Virus record (IMG/VR): IMGVR_UViG_3300050821_004090
Span: 1 to 35,628 of that record
Strand: one strand, 5' to 3'
Length of the DNA: 35,628 nucleotides
Origin: a virus
Positions 14,590 to 23,100 of this stretch are shown here, in pieces (position 1 is the stretch's first letter; every line of letters begins with the position of its first letter). The notes under the pieces are model-generated. The model made no database searches. It saw only the letters and a list, made by a program, of their open reading frames with translations, and was not told where the DNA came from. The position numbers were made by a program, and so were the translations under genes.

Positions 14590-16584
14590 ATGAAATCGAC
14601 ACTTTTGGTGTGCCTGATCGTCTTCCTATCAATCTTTTGCCTTGGGCAAGGATCTGTTTCCACAGGTGCGCCTGTAGTCGTCAACGGGCTCGGTCAACCG
14701 CTTTCCGGTGCCTCAGTCGCGATCTGCACCAGCAACCCTGGGACCACAGCGCCGCCGTGCTCAAGTCTTGCGCTTACCTATACCGACATCACGCTTGGAC
14801 ACGCTTGTACTGGCACAGCCGGCACACAGCCGCTCAATAATCAACTGAATGCGACCGTCGGCACGGGCTGCTCGAATCCTGGGCTTACGGATGGGCTGGG
14901 CAACGCCGCCGCTTTTTCGTCAGCCGGGACTTACTGGTGTCAATACTACGGGCCGACCATCACAACGAGCGTAGTGCCGTGCATCTTCCCGGCTTCCGGA
15001 ACGGGTACAGCCGCCGGCAATACAGGGCAGAAACAGGTTAAAAACCAAGCCGGTTCATTTGGTGCGGAAGCCGATTATGCCGTAGATCAGCTTACGGGCG
15101 CCACTTTCGACGCAAAAGTTGCGACTTGTGTCGCGAATCTCGGAGGCCTCGCCGGAACCTGCGATGCTACCGGCTTCACTAGCACACAAACCATCAGCGC
15201 CACGGTGATCGTGCCGGCCAATACGACCCTAAAACTCGCGCCCGTTGTCCACACCTGCAACGTAGCGGGGGCGCCTTGCATTAAACTCACCGGCCAAGGC
15301 GCGAAAGTCATCGGCACAAATATCGGCTCGACGATTTCGAGTACATCACCAAGCACAGCGACCGGATCGATCATTCGCATGGGCACGATCAACTCGTCTA
15401 CCGATGGGATCGCCATCCAGACCACGGCGGCTAGCGGCAGTTTCACGGGTTACGAAGTCGGATTTGTTACGGTTGATTTCAATAATGCGGCGAGCAACAC
15501 CGGCCGTCACTGCCTCGTTGGCTATTCCTTTTCACACTCCGAGATTCACAACTTGCAGTGTTACAACGCGGGCGTCAACGGCTTAGAGTTTGAGACGACG
15601 GCGGGTGGCTGGGGATACGACAATCATCTCCGTGATATTACCGTTTTTGCGGCCGGGAATACCGCTTTCAACTGGACGACTGTACCCGGTTCGGGTGCAT
15701 CCGATTTTGATCGCTGGTATTGTGATCGCTGCAAAGCTGTACCCACATCTTCCGATGGCAGTTTTCACAGCGTCAATTCTTTCGCGCTCAACACCGGCAC
15801 AGGTACACAGCAGACCATCGCCGATTTCTTTTTTACGAATCTGCAGACTTATGGTGTGGCTGTTGGCGGAAATGCCGGCTTCTATTTGAATCAGACCGGG
15901 ACCGGAAACCCGCCTTACATCGAGAACATTTACGTTCACGGCGAGATTGAGCAGCAGACTGGATGCGGATGCGGAACTGCGGTAAAAGTATCCAATGCCG
16001 GCGCGGCGAACAGTGTCGGCTACATCAGTCTGGACATCATCAATCAAGATACGGGGTTTTGGTTCGCGCAAAACAATTTCACTCCGACGAATATCGTCGG
16101 TTGGCGAATTCACTTTCAGCAGCAAGGCATCATTTTCCCGCCTACGACCGTGCCGGTTGCGACTACAGCTTTCCCGTATCAGGGCCTCGTCTGGAATAGT
16201 TCGACTGGAAATTACGAATGGATACTCACACCCGATGGCATCGTTCATCTGATGCGTACAGACGTGGGGCCGATCGATTGGTTAGATTTCGATCAGTCCA
16301 ACGAACGCCTTCTTGCCAAAGACAATGTAAGTTACATCGGAACACCTGGCAACATTTTCAAGTCAATGAGTGCCTACCAATTTATCTCCCCGACATCTGT
16401 GGCCTTCGCATCGCTGCCAGCCGCCGCAGCCGGAGCACAACAATATTGCAGCGATTGCCAGCCGACGGCCAACACTTGCACAGCCGCAAGCGCGGCGAAC
16501 TGCGTTTGCAAGGGCGCTGGAAGCGGCATGTGGGCGAAAGCCGAGAACTTCATGGGCAATGGTTTGAACTGGTATTGCCACTAA
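14590..16584 (+). CDS. Signal-peptide-bearing tailspike-like protein
   Basis: The 664-residue protein begins with a signal peptide (MKSTLLVCLIVFLSIFCLGQ). Residues about 28-130 form an Ig- or CNA-B-like domain (QPLSGASVAICT, then TDGLGN and AGTYWCQYYG). The middle, about 160-520, has the repeating hydrophobic pattern and GxN turns of a right-handed beta-helix, as in tailspikes and pectate-lyase-fold enzymes. The C-terminus is unusually Cys-rich (QQYCSDCQPTANTCTA, then CVCKG). Role: receptor binding or surface-glycan cleavage. Signal peptide plus many cysteines suggests it folds outside the cytoplasm, which is odd for a tail protein. It could instead be a host-surface protein carried by the prophage. 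Confidence 0.72.
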   Translation: MKSTLLVCLIVFLSIFCLGQGSVSTGAPVVVNGLGQPLSGASVAICTSNPGTTAPPCSSLALTYTDITLGHACTGTAGTQPLNNQLNATVGTGCSNPGLTDGLGNAAAFSSAGTYWCQYYGPTITTSVVPCIFPASGTGTAAGNTGQKQVKNQAGSFGAEADYAVDQLTGATFDAKVATCVANLGGLAGTCDATGFTSTQTISATVIVPANTTLKLAPVVHTCNVAGAPCIKLTGQGAKVIGTNIGSTISSTSPSTATGSIIRMGTINSSTDGIAIQTTAASGSFTGYEVGFVTVDFNNAASNTGRHCLVGYSFSHSEIHNLQCYNAGVNGLEFETTAGGWGYDNHLRDITVFAAGNTAFNWTTVPGSGASDFDRWYCDRCKAVPTSSDGSFHSVNSFALNTGTGTQQTIADFFFTNLQTYGVAVGGNAGFYLNQTGTGNPPYIENIYVHGEIEQQTGCGCGTAVKVSNAGAANSVGYISLDIINQDTGFWFAQNNFTPTNIVGWRIHFQQQGIIFPPTTVPVATTAFPYQGLVWNSSTGNYEWILTPDGIVHLMRTDVGPIDWLDFDQSNERLLAKDNVSYIGTPGNIFKSMSAYQFISPTSVAFASLPAAAAGAQQYCSDCQPTANTCTAASAANCVCKGAGSGMWAKAENFMGNGLNWYCH

Positions 16585-16591
16585 AGATCAT

Positions 16592-19500
16592 ATGGCCCAA
16601 AACGCAAAAGATTCTTTCAGTAAGGCTCTGACGCTCTTCTCGTCGCTTTATCAAGATATGTCGCCGGCGGATCTGCCGGAAGGGCTTAGTCCCGACAATC
16701 AGGATCAATGGCCGTTGCCGGGATCGACTGGTACACGGCCAGGTCTGCAGCGCTTGCTCGGCGCCGCATTTCCGAACTTGCCAGCGATCATGTCAGTCGC
16801 CGACTTCTCGGCACCGAGTGGCGATTTCTGGATGATGAGCCTGGATTCGCTCGGAGTGCAGCGCTGGACAGGAGTTTTAGGGCAGGCACCAGCACAAATC
16901 AACGTCCTTCCCGGTGTGCAATGCAAAGCCGAAAGCGCGTTCGATAAACAGTGGTTCGCTTACTATAGTTCGCTCATTGCGAGCCAGCAAGCAGGGACCT
17001 CTTTTTCTGACGATTACTTCGTGGGTGTAGATGTTCCGCGTTACGTTGATGGGTTGACGGGCATCACGTACCGAGTGACGAGCGATGCGCCCGGCGCAAA
17101 TCCGATCGTGCTGGCGGACATTGCTCCGACCGTACGCATCACGAGCATCAACAATCCGACCGGGGCGGTCATAGTCGCATCTCCAAATGGTGCAACCGAA
17201 TCTGGTTCGATCGTCACCATCCAAACGACGACGCCGCACGGCCTACACGCGGGCGATTTTGTCTCGATCGTGGGTGTCGGAGTGGCTGGCTATAACAACC
17301 CAGTTCCGTCGCCTTGGCAAGTTATTGCTACGCCCTCGCCGACCGTTTTCACCTACGCCATTTCGGTGACTGGACTAGCTCCGAGCGGCGGCGGTTCCGC
17401 GATCGGTTGTCTCACGCAATTGTTTACGAGTACGCCACACGGTCTCAATCAAGGCGATGCATTCACCGTTGCAGGCACGGCCAATTATGACAATGCGCCG
17501 GCGAATCCAGTCAATCCGCCGTTTTGGACTGTTTTCCAAGTTATCTCGCCTACTGAGATCAGTTTAATCGGAATTGGAAGCTCTGGAACTGGCCCCGGAA
17601 CGCTCACAGTCGGCGGCTTGAGTGTTGCAGGGCCGCGGAATTGCGTGCTGCTCTTTGTCATCAATGGCGAGATCACCGGGCCATCGGTGCCGATACAGTT
17701 TACTTCGGCAGGCCAACGGCAGTTTCAGGCGACCAGCGTGCCGCTTGGGCCACCGGGTTGCACTCAGCGAATTCTTGCCTTCACGCAAGCCTACGGGTCA
17801 ACGTACTTCTATTTGAAAGCGGCCAAGATCCCGGGAATCGGCGGGCTACCCTCGCAAACTTCGCTGGGCACGATCATCAATGACAACGTAAGCACTTCGA
17901 TCTTGCTCGACTTTAGCGATGCGCAACTCGCAACCGGAGTGAACATCAGCGCACCAGGCAACGATCTTTTCAATCAGATCGTGCTCGCGCCTTGCCTTGG
18001 AGTAATCGAATATCAGCAGCGCCTTTTCTGGTGGGGTGAGATAAATAACATCAAGAACCTGCAAAACTGCGGGTTTGAGGGCGGCTATGTGGCCCCGCTC
18101 GCTTCCGCAATTCCGCTTGGTTGGTCGGCGGTAGGCTCAACCGGGGGAACCGCTGGACTGGTACAGAGCACGATGCTTGCGACCGGACTCGCCTACAGCA
18201 TGCAGAGTGCCGGCGGTCTTTACGACTGCATGATCTCGCAGCCGGCGCAGCAGGACTACTACGGCGGCCCGATCTTTCAGCCTTCGCTCGCCTATCTGAC
18301 GCGAATCGCCGTCTCGACACGCGTCGCACTCACTCAGGGAGAACTGGTATGTGATCTGTACTCGCCGAGCTTGAATCAGATTTTGGCGGTCTCAAGCCGA
18401 CCTGCTGCAGGAATCCCGGTCACGCCGAATATTTATGCCTGGATCACGATGCCGATGTCAAATGCGATGCCGGCCGTCGTACCTTCCGACCTGATTGTGA
18501 GGATCTATCTACAGGGCATCGACTTCGGGAAAACCATCCTGATTGATGAAGTCGAATTCATCAACGCAAACCAGCCGGTGCTGAATAATCAGATGCGTGC
18601 CAGCTACGTCGGCAACCCTTTCGGCTATGACGAGATCACAGGGATCATAGGACTCGACAGTGATGACAGCATTACGGCCTGCTTTAAACAGCGCGACTAT
18701 CTTTACCCGCTGACCAATAAAGGCCGATGGATTACGCAAAACAATGGAACGACTGAGCCTTATCTGTGGCCGATTTCACTGCAAGAGGAGGATTGCGGGT
18801 GTGCTGGTCCGAATGCCGTGACCGTGACCGAAGGCGTTGCTTTCTGGGCAGGTCGGCAGGGTCGGCGCGTGTTTACCGGCGGTTCACAATCAAAACTAGT
18901 TTCACTCGAAGTCAAGGGCTACTGGGATCAAATCAATTGGGCCAGCGAATTGTTTGTCTGGGTCGCAACGGACACGATCGAACGCATGGTGCATTTCGGT
19001 GTACCGATCGGCCCGAATGCGATCACGCCAACCGCCGACATCCCCCTAAGCTATCGGGCCGTCGATGCAGTTTACAACGTGCCAGATCCGATCCGGCAAT
19101 CCTTCCGCGGCAACATGATCGCGCTTGAGCTCTGCCGTAAATCGACCGTCTGGTTTCGCGCCTTGAACTGTGGAGCGATGATCACGCGGCAGCTTCCCCC
19201 GGGCAATGCAGGCACAGGAATTGCCTCGCTTTTTGTTCTCGGCGGCGGCAATGGGCTCGCGCCGGGTGTGGGGCAGACTTTCGGCAATCTCTATTGGCTC
19301 AACGTCAACCGTTTCAGCGATGACGATTATGGAGTGATCGGCAACGGGACGGGAAATTACTACATTACTTTTGGCTGGTGGACGCATGACACTGAAGAGG
19401 CAATTCAGCAACTCGGCAGCTATCGCAAACTCTATGGCTACTGCGGCGTCTACATTACAGGGATTGGGCTGGTGACGATCACGCCATACGTTGACGATCT

Positions 19501-19774
19501 CAATCACCCATTCATTCCGACCGGTGCCACGTTCAATGCGGCCTTGGGGTACTGGGTGCCGAACGTAACGCCGAATCCCCTGCCAAGCTACCAGTTGAGT
19601 CAATCGATCGATCACGATCTTGAGTGGGCCTTAAATATTACTGGGAACCGCGTGTTCTTCAAGGTGCAGGTACAACCGCTGCCGGGGCAAAAGGATGCTG
19701 CTTTTAAACTCCAGCACATGATTGTCAGTGGACGCCTTGAGCAGGTCTTCCCGGTGAGAGGAGCGGTGCTCTGA
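16592..19774 (+). CDS. Large tail/spike-base structural protein
   Basis: The 1060-residue protein, without a signal peptide, starts MAQNAKDSFSKALTLFSSLY and is beta-rich throughout. Two copies of a module occur at residues about 205-262 and 272-330, each with T-PHGL-x-x-GD and a later W-x-V/F-x-V/I and S-PT-x-F/I. The C-terminal half (NKGRWITQNNGTTEPYLWPI, FWAGRQGRRVFTGG, QLPPGNAGTGIAS) resembles large tail-hub or tail-tube-base proteins of short-tailed phages such as P22 gp10-like proteins, which plug the portal channel and seat the spikes. It is the largest product of the window and overlaps the next gene by one base. Function is inferred from size, position and fold pattern. Confidence 0.7.
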   Translation: MAQNAKDSFSKALTLFSSLYQDMSPADLPEGLSPDNQDQWPLPGSTGTRPGLQRLLGAAFPNLPAIMSVADFSAPSGDFWMMSLDSLGVQRWTGVLGQAPAQINVLPGVQCKAESAFDKQWFAYYSSLIASQQAGTSFSDDYFVGVDVPRYVDGLTGITYRVTSDAPGANPIVLADIAPTVRITSINNPTGAVIVASPNGATESGSIVTIQTTTPHGLHAGDFVSIVGVGVAGYNNPVPSPWQVIATPSPTVFTYAISVTGLAPSGGGSAIGCLTQLFTSTPHGLNQGDAFTVAGTANYDNAPANPVNPPFWTVFQVISPTEISLIGIGSSGTGPGTLTVGGLSVAGPRNCVLLFVINGEITGPSVPIQFTSAGQRQFQATSVPLGPPGCTQRILAFTQAYGSTYFYLKAAKIPGIGGLPSQTSLGTIINDNVSTSILLDFSDAQLATGVNISAPGNDLFNQIVLAPCLGVIEYQQRLFWWGEINNIKNLQNCGFEGGYVAPLASAIPLGWSAVGSTGGTAGLVQSTMLATGLAYSMQSAGGLYDCMISQPAQQDYYGGPIFQPSLAYLTRIAVSTRVALTQGELVCDLYSPSLNQILAVSSRPAAGIPVTPNIYAWITMPMSNAMPAVVPSDLIVRIYLQGIDFGKTILIDEVEFINANQPVLNNQMRASYVGNPFGYDEITGIIGLDSDDSITACFKQRDYLYPLTNKGRWITQNNGTTEPYLWPISLQEEDCGCAGPNAVTVTEGVAFWAGRQGRRVFTGGSQSKLVSLEVKGYWDQINWASELFVWVATDTIERMVHFGVPIGPNAITPTADIPLSYRAVDAVYNVPDPIRQSFRGNMIALELCRKSTVWFRALNCGAMITRQLPPGNAGTGIASLFVLGGGNGLAPGVGQTFGNLYWLNVNRFSDDDYGVIGNGTGNYYITFGWWTHDTEEAIQQLGSYRKLYGYCGVYITGIGLVTITPYVDDLNHPFIPTGATFNAALGYWVPNVTPNPLPSYQLSQSIDHDLEWALNITGNRVFFKVQVQPLPGQKDAAFKLQHMIVSGRLEQVFPVRGAVL

Positions 19775-20331
19775 TGTCAGTTCCGCAGGTAAAACAGCTT
19801 CCCTACATAAAGTCGGCTGACTATCGGATCGGCGAAGCTTTTGACGATCTTATTCGCGCGCACGACAACACTTCGAAAAATCTTCAAAATGATCCAAATG
19901 GCGCGAACGTAACTCCGCCGGCGATCGGTTCGATTCAAACCAGCACCGGATCACAGACATTCACAACTAGCGGCGCAGCAACCGTGCAAGTGGGCGGGGG
20001 CGTGCATGTCGCGATTACGGACAACGGTCAGATCGGGCGGGCGGTAAATTACTTCGTTGAGTATGACGTCACGCCGAATTTCCTGAATCCTTGGGTTGAG
20101 CACCTTGGCGCGAGTCGAAACAAGATGATCTCGCTTCCGAATGGAACCTACTACATGCGGGCCTACTCGCAATATCCCGCCGGCGGGCCGCCATCGACGC
20201 CGATCACAGCGCCCGCTCCCGTGGTGATCACCAACTCGCCATTCCCGGCTCTCTTACCGTCGCAAGCTTCTGGAACTGGCAAGCCTTCAACGGGCGGAGG
20301 GCACGGCGCTGGAAAGGTAATCTCCCGCTAG
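19774..20331 (+). CDS. Fn3-like structural protein
   Basis: The 185-residue protein has a helical start (YIKSADYRIGEAFDDLIRAH) and a fibronectin-III-like beta domain (about residues 75-150: VNYFVEYDVTPNF, LPNGTYYMRAYSQYP). A Pro/Ser/Gly-rich tail follows. It overlaps the previous stop (TGATG) and its own stop supplies the first base of element copy 7, so it closes the spike unit. It could bridge the tail hub and spikes. Confidence 0.68.
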   Translation: MSVPQVKQLPYIKSADYRIGEAFDDLIRAHDNTSKNLQNDPNGANVTPPAIGSIQTSTGSQTFTTSGAATVQVGGGVHVAITDNGQIGRAVNYFVEYDVTPNFLNPWVEHLGASRNKMISLPNGTYYMRAYSQYPAGGPPSTPITAPAPVVITNSPFPALLPSQASGTGKPSTGGGHGAGKVISR

Positions 20332-20345
20332 TTTTATAGAGTGTC
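20331..20345 (+). promoter_or_regulatory. Late-promoter-like element, copy 7
   Basis: GTTTTATAGAGTGTC begins on the final base of the preceding stop codon. It is followed by one extra C and then GTG 20347, the start of the GNAT gene. In place of ATG, a GTG starts the gene at almost the same spacing as elsewhere. Confidence 0.68.
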
Positions 20346-20346
20346 C

Positions 20347-20754
20347 GTGATTCGCCCCTTCAAACCCGAGGACTTGCCACAAGTGCGCCAGATTCACCAG
20401 CGCGCGGGTTACGATTTCGAACTCCCCGAGAACATGGTCGATGCCTACGTCATGGAAGATGAGGGCCGAATTGTCGCCTTGGCTGGGGCCGAGATTTGCG
20501 CGCACGTCTTTATGGTCATTGATCCGACTTGGGGCAGTCCGCACCGACGCATGGAACTAATCGAGTCGTTTCACTGGCCGATTTCGGCAGATCTGCTGAA
20601 GCGTGGAATTCAGCGCGCGGTGATCTGGTGCGAGCCGCGTTACAAGAGTTTTGTGCGGCGCATGCGCTGGCTCGGTTGGGCGTTGCATGTGTGGCCGTGT
20701 ATGACCATTTCTCAGGCCGAAGTAGCAAAGCGGCTCGGAAAGAGGGTCGCGTAA
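20347..20754 (+). CDS. GNAT-like N-acetyltransferase
   Basis: The 135-residue protein starts MIRPFKPEDLPQVRQIHQRA when read from GTG 20347, the normal beginning of a GNAT (acetyl-CoA:amine acetyltransferase) fold. EDEGRIVALAGAEI provides beta strands 2-3. The central acetyl-CoA-binding Q/R-x-x-G-x-G/A loop is not obvious, so acetyl-CoA use is not assured; the later part (YKSFVRRMRWLGWALHVWPC) fits the C-terminal helix and strand. GTG 20341 would add two residues and disturb this pattern. It sits between tail and ejection-protein genes, so modification of a virion or host protein is possible. The substrate is unknown. Confidence 0.65.
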   Translation: MIRPFKPEDLPQVRQIHQRAGYDFELPENMVDAYVMEDEGRIVALAGAEICAHVFMVIDPTWGSPHRRMELIESFHWPISADLLKRGIQRAVIWCEPRYKSFVRRMRWLGWALHVWPCMTISQAEVAKRLGKRVA

Positions 20755-21324
20755 ATGTTTGGCAGCGGCAAGGGGCAGGAAAAGCAAAACGCTTCCACGG
20801 GTGCGAACTGGGGCGGCCAACTCAGCACTGAATCCGGGCAAACGCTCGGCGAAGTGCAGCCGTTCCTTCAGAATGAACTGATAAGCCCGACCGGCTTCGG
20901 GCAGCCGACGGTTAATCAGATGAAAACCACTGCCGGCGAGTCGGCCGCGGCTGGGGTAGGCTCGGCTGCTGAACAGGCAAGACTCAATGCTTCGCGCACC
21001 GGCAACACGGCGGCAACTCCTGGAATCATCGACGCGGCAACTCGGGCAGCGCAAGCAGGCGAAACCACGGCCGCGAATAACGTCGACGTACAGAATGCGC
21101 TTTTAAAGAATGCGCAGTCTCAGGCTGGTGCCAGCGGACTTGAAAGCATCTACGGCAAGCAACTCGGTGCTTCGCTGCAGTCGCTCGGACTGTCGAATCA
21201 GGCTGCAGGACAGCAGACGCAGGCGAGCACGGCAGGCGTGGGAGATGTACTCGGGATTCTCGGGGCGGCTGGGGGTCTTGGGACTGCTGGCGCAAACGCT
21301 TACAGCACGGTTGAGAACGCATAA
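20755..21324 (+). CDS. Internal virion (ejection)-like protein, Ala/Gly-rich
   Basis: The 189-residue protein has long Ala/Gly/Gln/Asn-rich helical stretches (ESAAAGVGSAAEQARLNASR, AATRAAQAGETTAANN) and a hydrophobic glycine-rich end (GVGDVLGILGAAGGLGTAGA). That composition and position, as the first of four tightly packed genes, match ejection proteins of short-tailed phages, which leave the head with the DNA and help it cross the cell envelope. No specific family is recognised. The start follows the preceding stop without a gap. Confidence 0.65.
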   Translation: MFGSGKGQEKQNASTGANWGGQLSTESGQTLGEVQPFLQNELISPTGFGQPTVNQMKTTAGESAAAGVGSAAEQARLNASRTGNTAATPGIIDAATRAAQAGETTAANNVDVQNALLKNAQSQAGASGLESIYGKQLGASLQSLGLSNQAAGQQTQASTAGVGDVLGILGAAGGLGTAGANAYSTVENA

Positions 21325-22818
21325 ATGGCTGACGAAGACGTTCCTATTGTCGCAGCAGATGAAGATCAGCTTGCCAAACGCAGGCCGATTCTACCTGTGC
21401 GTCCAACTCCTGACGAAGCCCCTCCAGCGATCGATCTAGGACGGCAATCGGGTACTGCTCCGATCCTGCCTGCAGTCCAGACGGCGCGTCCTGTCCTTGT
21501 CGGCCATTCGGGGCAAGCCGTTCCGGTTGGCCGACATGCCGCTATTCCAGGGTACGTGAATCCAGACACAAACGGCGAACCAGGCCTATTCAATCCTCCG
21601 CATGAAGTGGGTGTGGCGCAACTCGCAAGCAAAGCAGAGAACATTCACAACCCATTCCTGAGGGCACTGGCGAAAGTCGGCGCAGTCGGAGCTCGAGCAG
21701 CGGATACCGTAGGAACAATTCTGACTCCCGGCATAGATGCAGCCATTCCCGGCACAACCATGAATCAGGCGGTAAAAATCGGCGGGCAACGAAAGGAAGA
21801 GACTCGCCAAGCAAAGCTTGGACTGGAAAAGGCGCAGACCGCCGACGTTGAGGCACAAGAGGAAGAACGGCGCAACGCCCAGCCGAAGACTCCAGCTGAG
21901 GAGCAGGCATTCGCAAGTCTTTTGACGCAGGTAAATCCCACAACCCAGAAGCCTTACACGCCGATGGAAGCATTTCAATCGGTGAAGCAAGCGGGACAGG
22001 ATGTGAAACCAACGCCTCGCGCCGAGCAACCGGTTACGGCCGATGAAGCGAACACGATCAACGCCGAGCGCGCGCAACAGTGGCATGTCCTACATCCCAA
22101 CGCGGAACTTCCAGCCTCGTATATGTCAAAGGCTGGTGACACGCGGGATGTTGTCAAAGAGGCGGATGAACGATTCGGGCGGCTGGGCGGAGCGGAAGGA
22201 ACGGCGGTTACCCGAGAAGCGACGGAAGCGCAGCGAAAAATAACAAATCAACAGCATGCGGACTCCGAAGCCGACCGCAAAGCGCAACGGGACCAGGCCG
22301 AGGCTGATCGGAAAGCGGGCAAAGACACTGCACTCAAAGAGAAGGTCCTGACTTATTGGCAGCCGACTCTTGACTCAGCAGAGCGCGTCAATGTGATGGC
22401 GAAGAACTACCGCGAAGGTGTGGACAATCACAACCAGCAAGCAATGCTGTCTCTTTTGGCGAACCATCTGGGCATGACGATGGGTCTGCAGAAGGGCGCG
22501 CGGATGAACAAAGACATTATCCAAGAGGCTCAAAAGTCCCAGCCGTGGCTCGCGAGCATGAAAGCCAAATTTGACAAAGACGGCTATCTCTCTGGCGTGA
22601 CGCTCGGGCCCGAGCAGATGAAGCAAATGCTAGATCTAGGATTTGAGCGCTACCGCGAAGACGTGAAGAAATCGCGGGCCATGTCTGGGTACATCGGAGT
22701 TACCGACGAACCGCCGCGACACATCAGCAAAGAGGCCGCTCGCTACTATGCTGAAGGCGCGGGTGGAGACGCTGGAAAAGCGCGGGCGATGGCAACCGAG
22801 GACGGGTGGACATTTTAG
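21325..22818 (+). CDS. Internal virion (ejection)-like coiled-coil protein
   Basis: The 497-residue protein has a proline-rich N-terminal third, then a long charged coiled-coil stretch (about residues 145-345: RKEETRQAKLGLEKAQTADV, HADSEADRKAQRDQAEADRK) and an ordered C-terminal domain (DPNHLG-type helices ending MATEDGWTF). It has neither signal peptide nor catalytic motif. It starts straight after the previous stop. The predicted role is a second ejection or internal core protein; a structural tail component cannot be excluded. Confidence 0.65.
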   Translation: MADEDVPIVAADEDQLAKRRPILPVRPTPDEAPPAIDLGRQSGTAPILPAVQTARPVLVGHSGQAVPVGRHAAIPGYVNPDTNGEPGLFNPPHEVGVAQLASKAENIHNPFLRALAKVGAVGARAADTVGTILTPGIDAAIPGTTMNQAVKIGGQRKEETRQAKLGLEKAQTADVEAQEEERRNAQPKTPAEEQAFASLLTQVNPTTQKPYTPMEAFQSVKQAGQDVKPTPRAEQPVTADEANTINAERAQQWHVLHPNAELPASYMSKAGDTRDVVKEADERFGRLGGAEGTAVTREATEAQRKITNQQHADSEADRKAQRDQAEADRKAGKDTALKEKVLTYWQPTLDSAERVNVMAKNYREGVDNHNQQAMLSLLANHLGMTMGLQKGARMNKDIIQEAQKSQPWLASMKAKFDKDGYLSGVTLGPEQMKQMLDLGFERYREDVKKSRAMSGYIGVTDEPPRHISKEAARYYAEGAGGDAGKARAMATEDGWTF

Positions 22819-23100
22819 ATGACAGACCAAGATATTCGCAGGATCAAGGCGGATTGCCTGTTGGCTATTCGGGAGACAGAACAGCAACTCGCGATGGTGA
22901 GAAAGGCGATTACCATCGTTGCGGATACATTGGGGAGGCTGGCGAAGCGACTTTCTACCTTCCACGACTTCTCGCCGCTTTCCGCTGAGGAGTTAAAAGC
23001 GCTTGATGGCGTTCGTCTTACCGCCTTGCTTCAAGAGCAGAAGGATGTAGCTGAGAAACTGGAGCAGTTATCCAAAGAACGTCACGAACTCGGAATCTAA
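22819..23100 (+). CDS. Small coiled-coil protein in ejection block
   Basis: The 93-residue protein is nearly all helix and forms two coiled-coil segments, residues 1-48 (IRRIKADCLLAIRETEQQLA and onward) and 65-91 (LLQEQKDVAEKLEQLSKERH). It starts with no gap after the preceding stop and is followed without a gap by another ejection-like gene. It may be a chaperone or partner for its neighbours. Confidence 0.68.
   Translation: MTDQDIRRIKADCLLAIRETEQQLAMVRKAITIVADTLGRLAKRLSTFHDFSPLSAEELKALDGVRLTALLQEQKDVAEKLEQLSKERHELGI

Noticed and set aside
20341-20754. GTG 20341 as start of the GNAT gene
   Set aside because: It lies inside the conserved element; GTG 20347 gives the family-like MIRPFKPEDL start and fits the spacing of the other copies.
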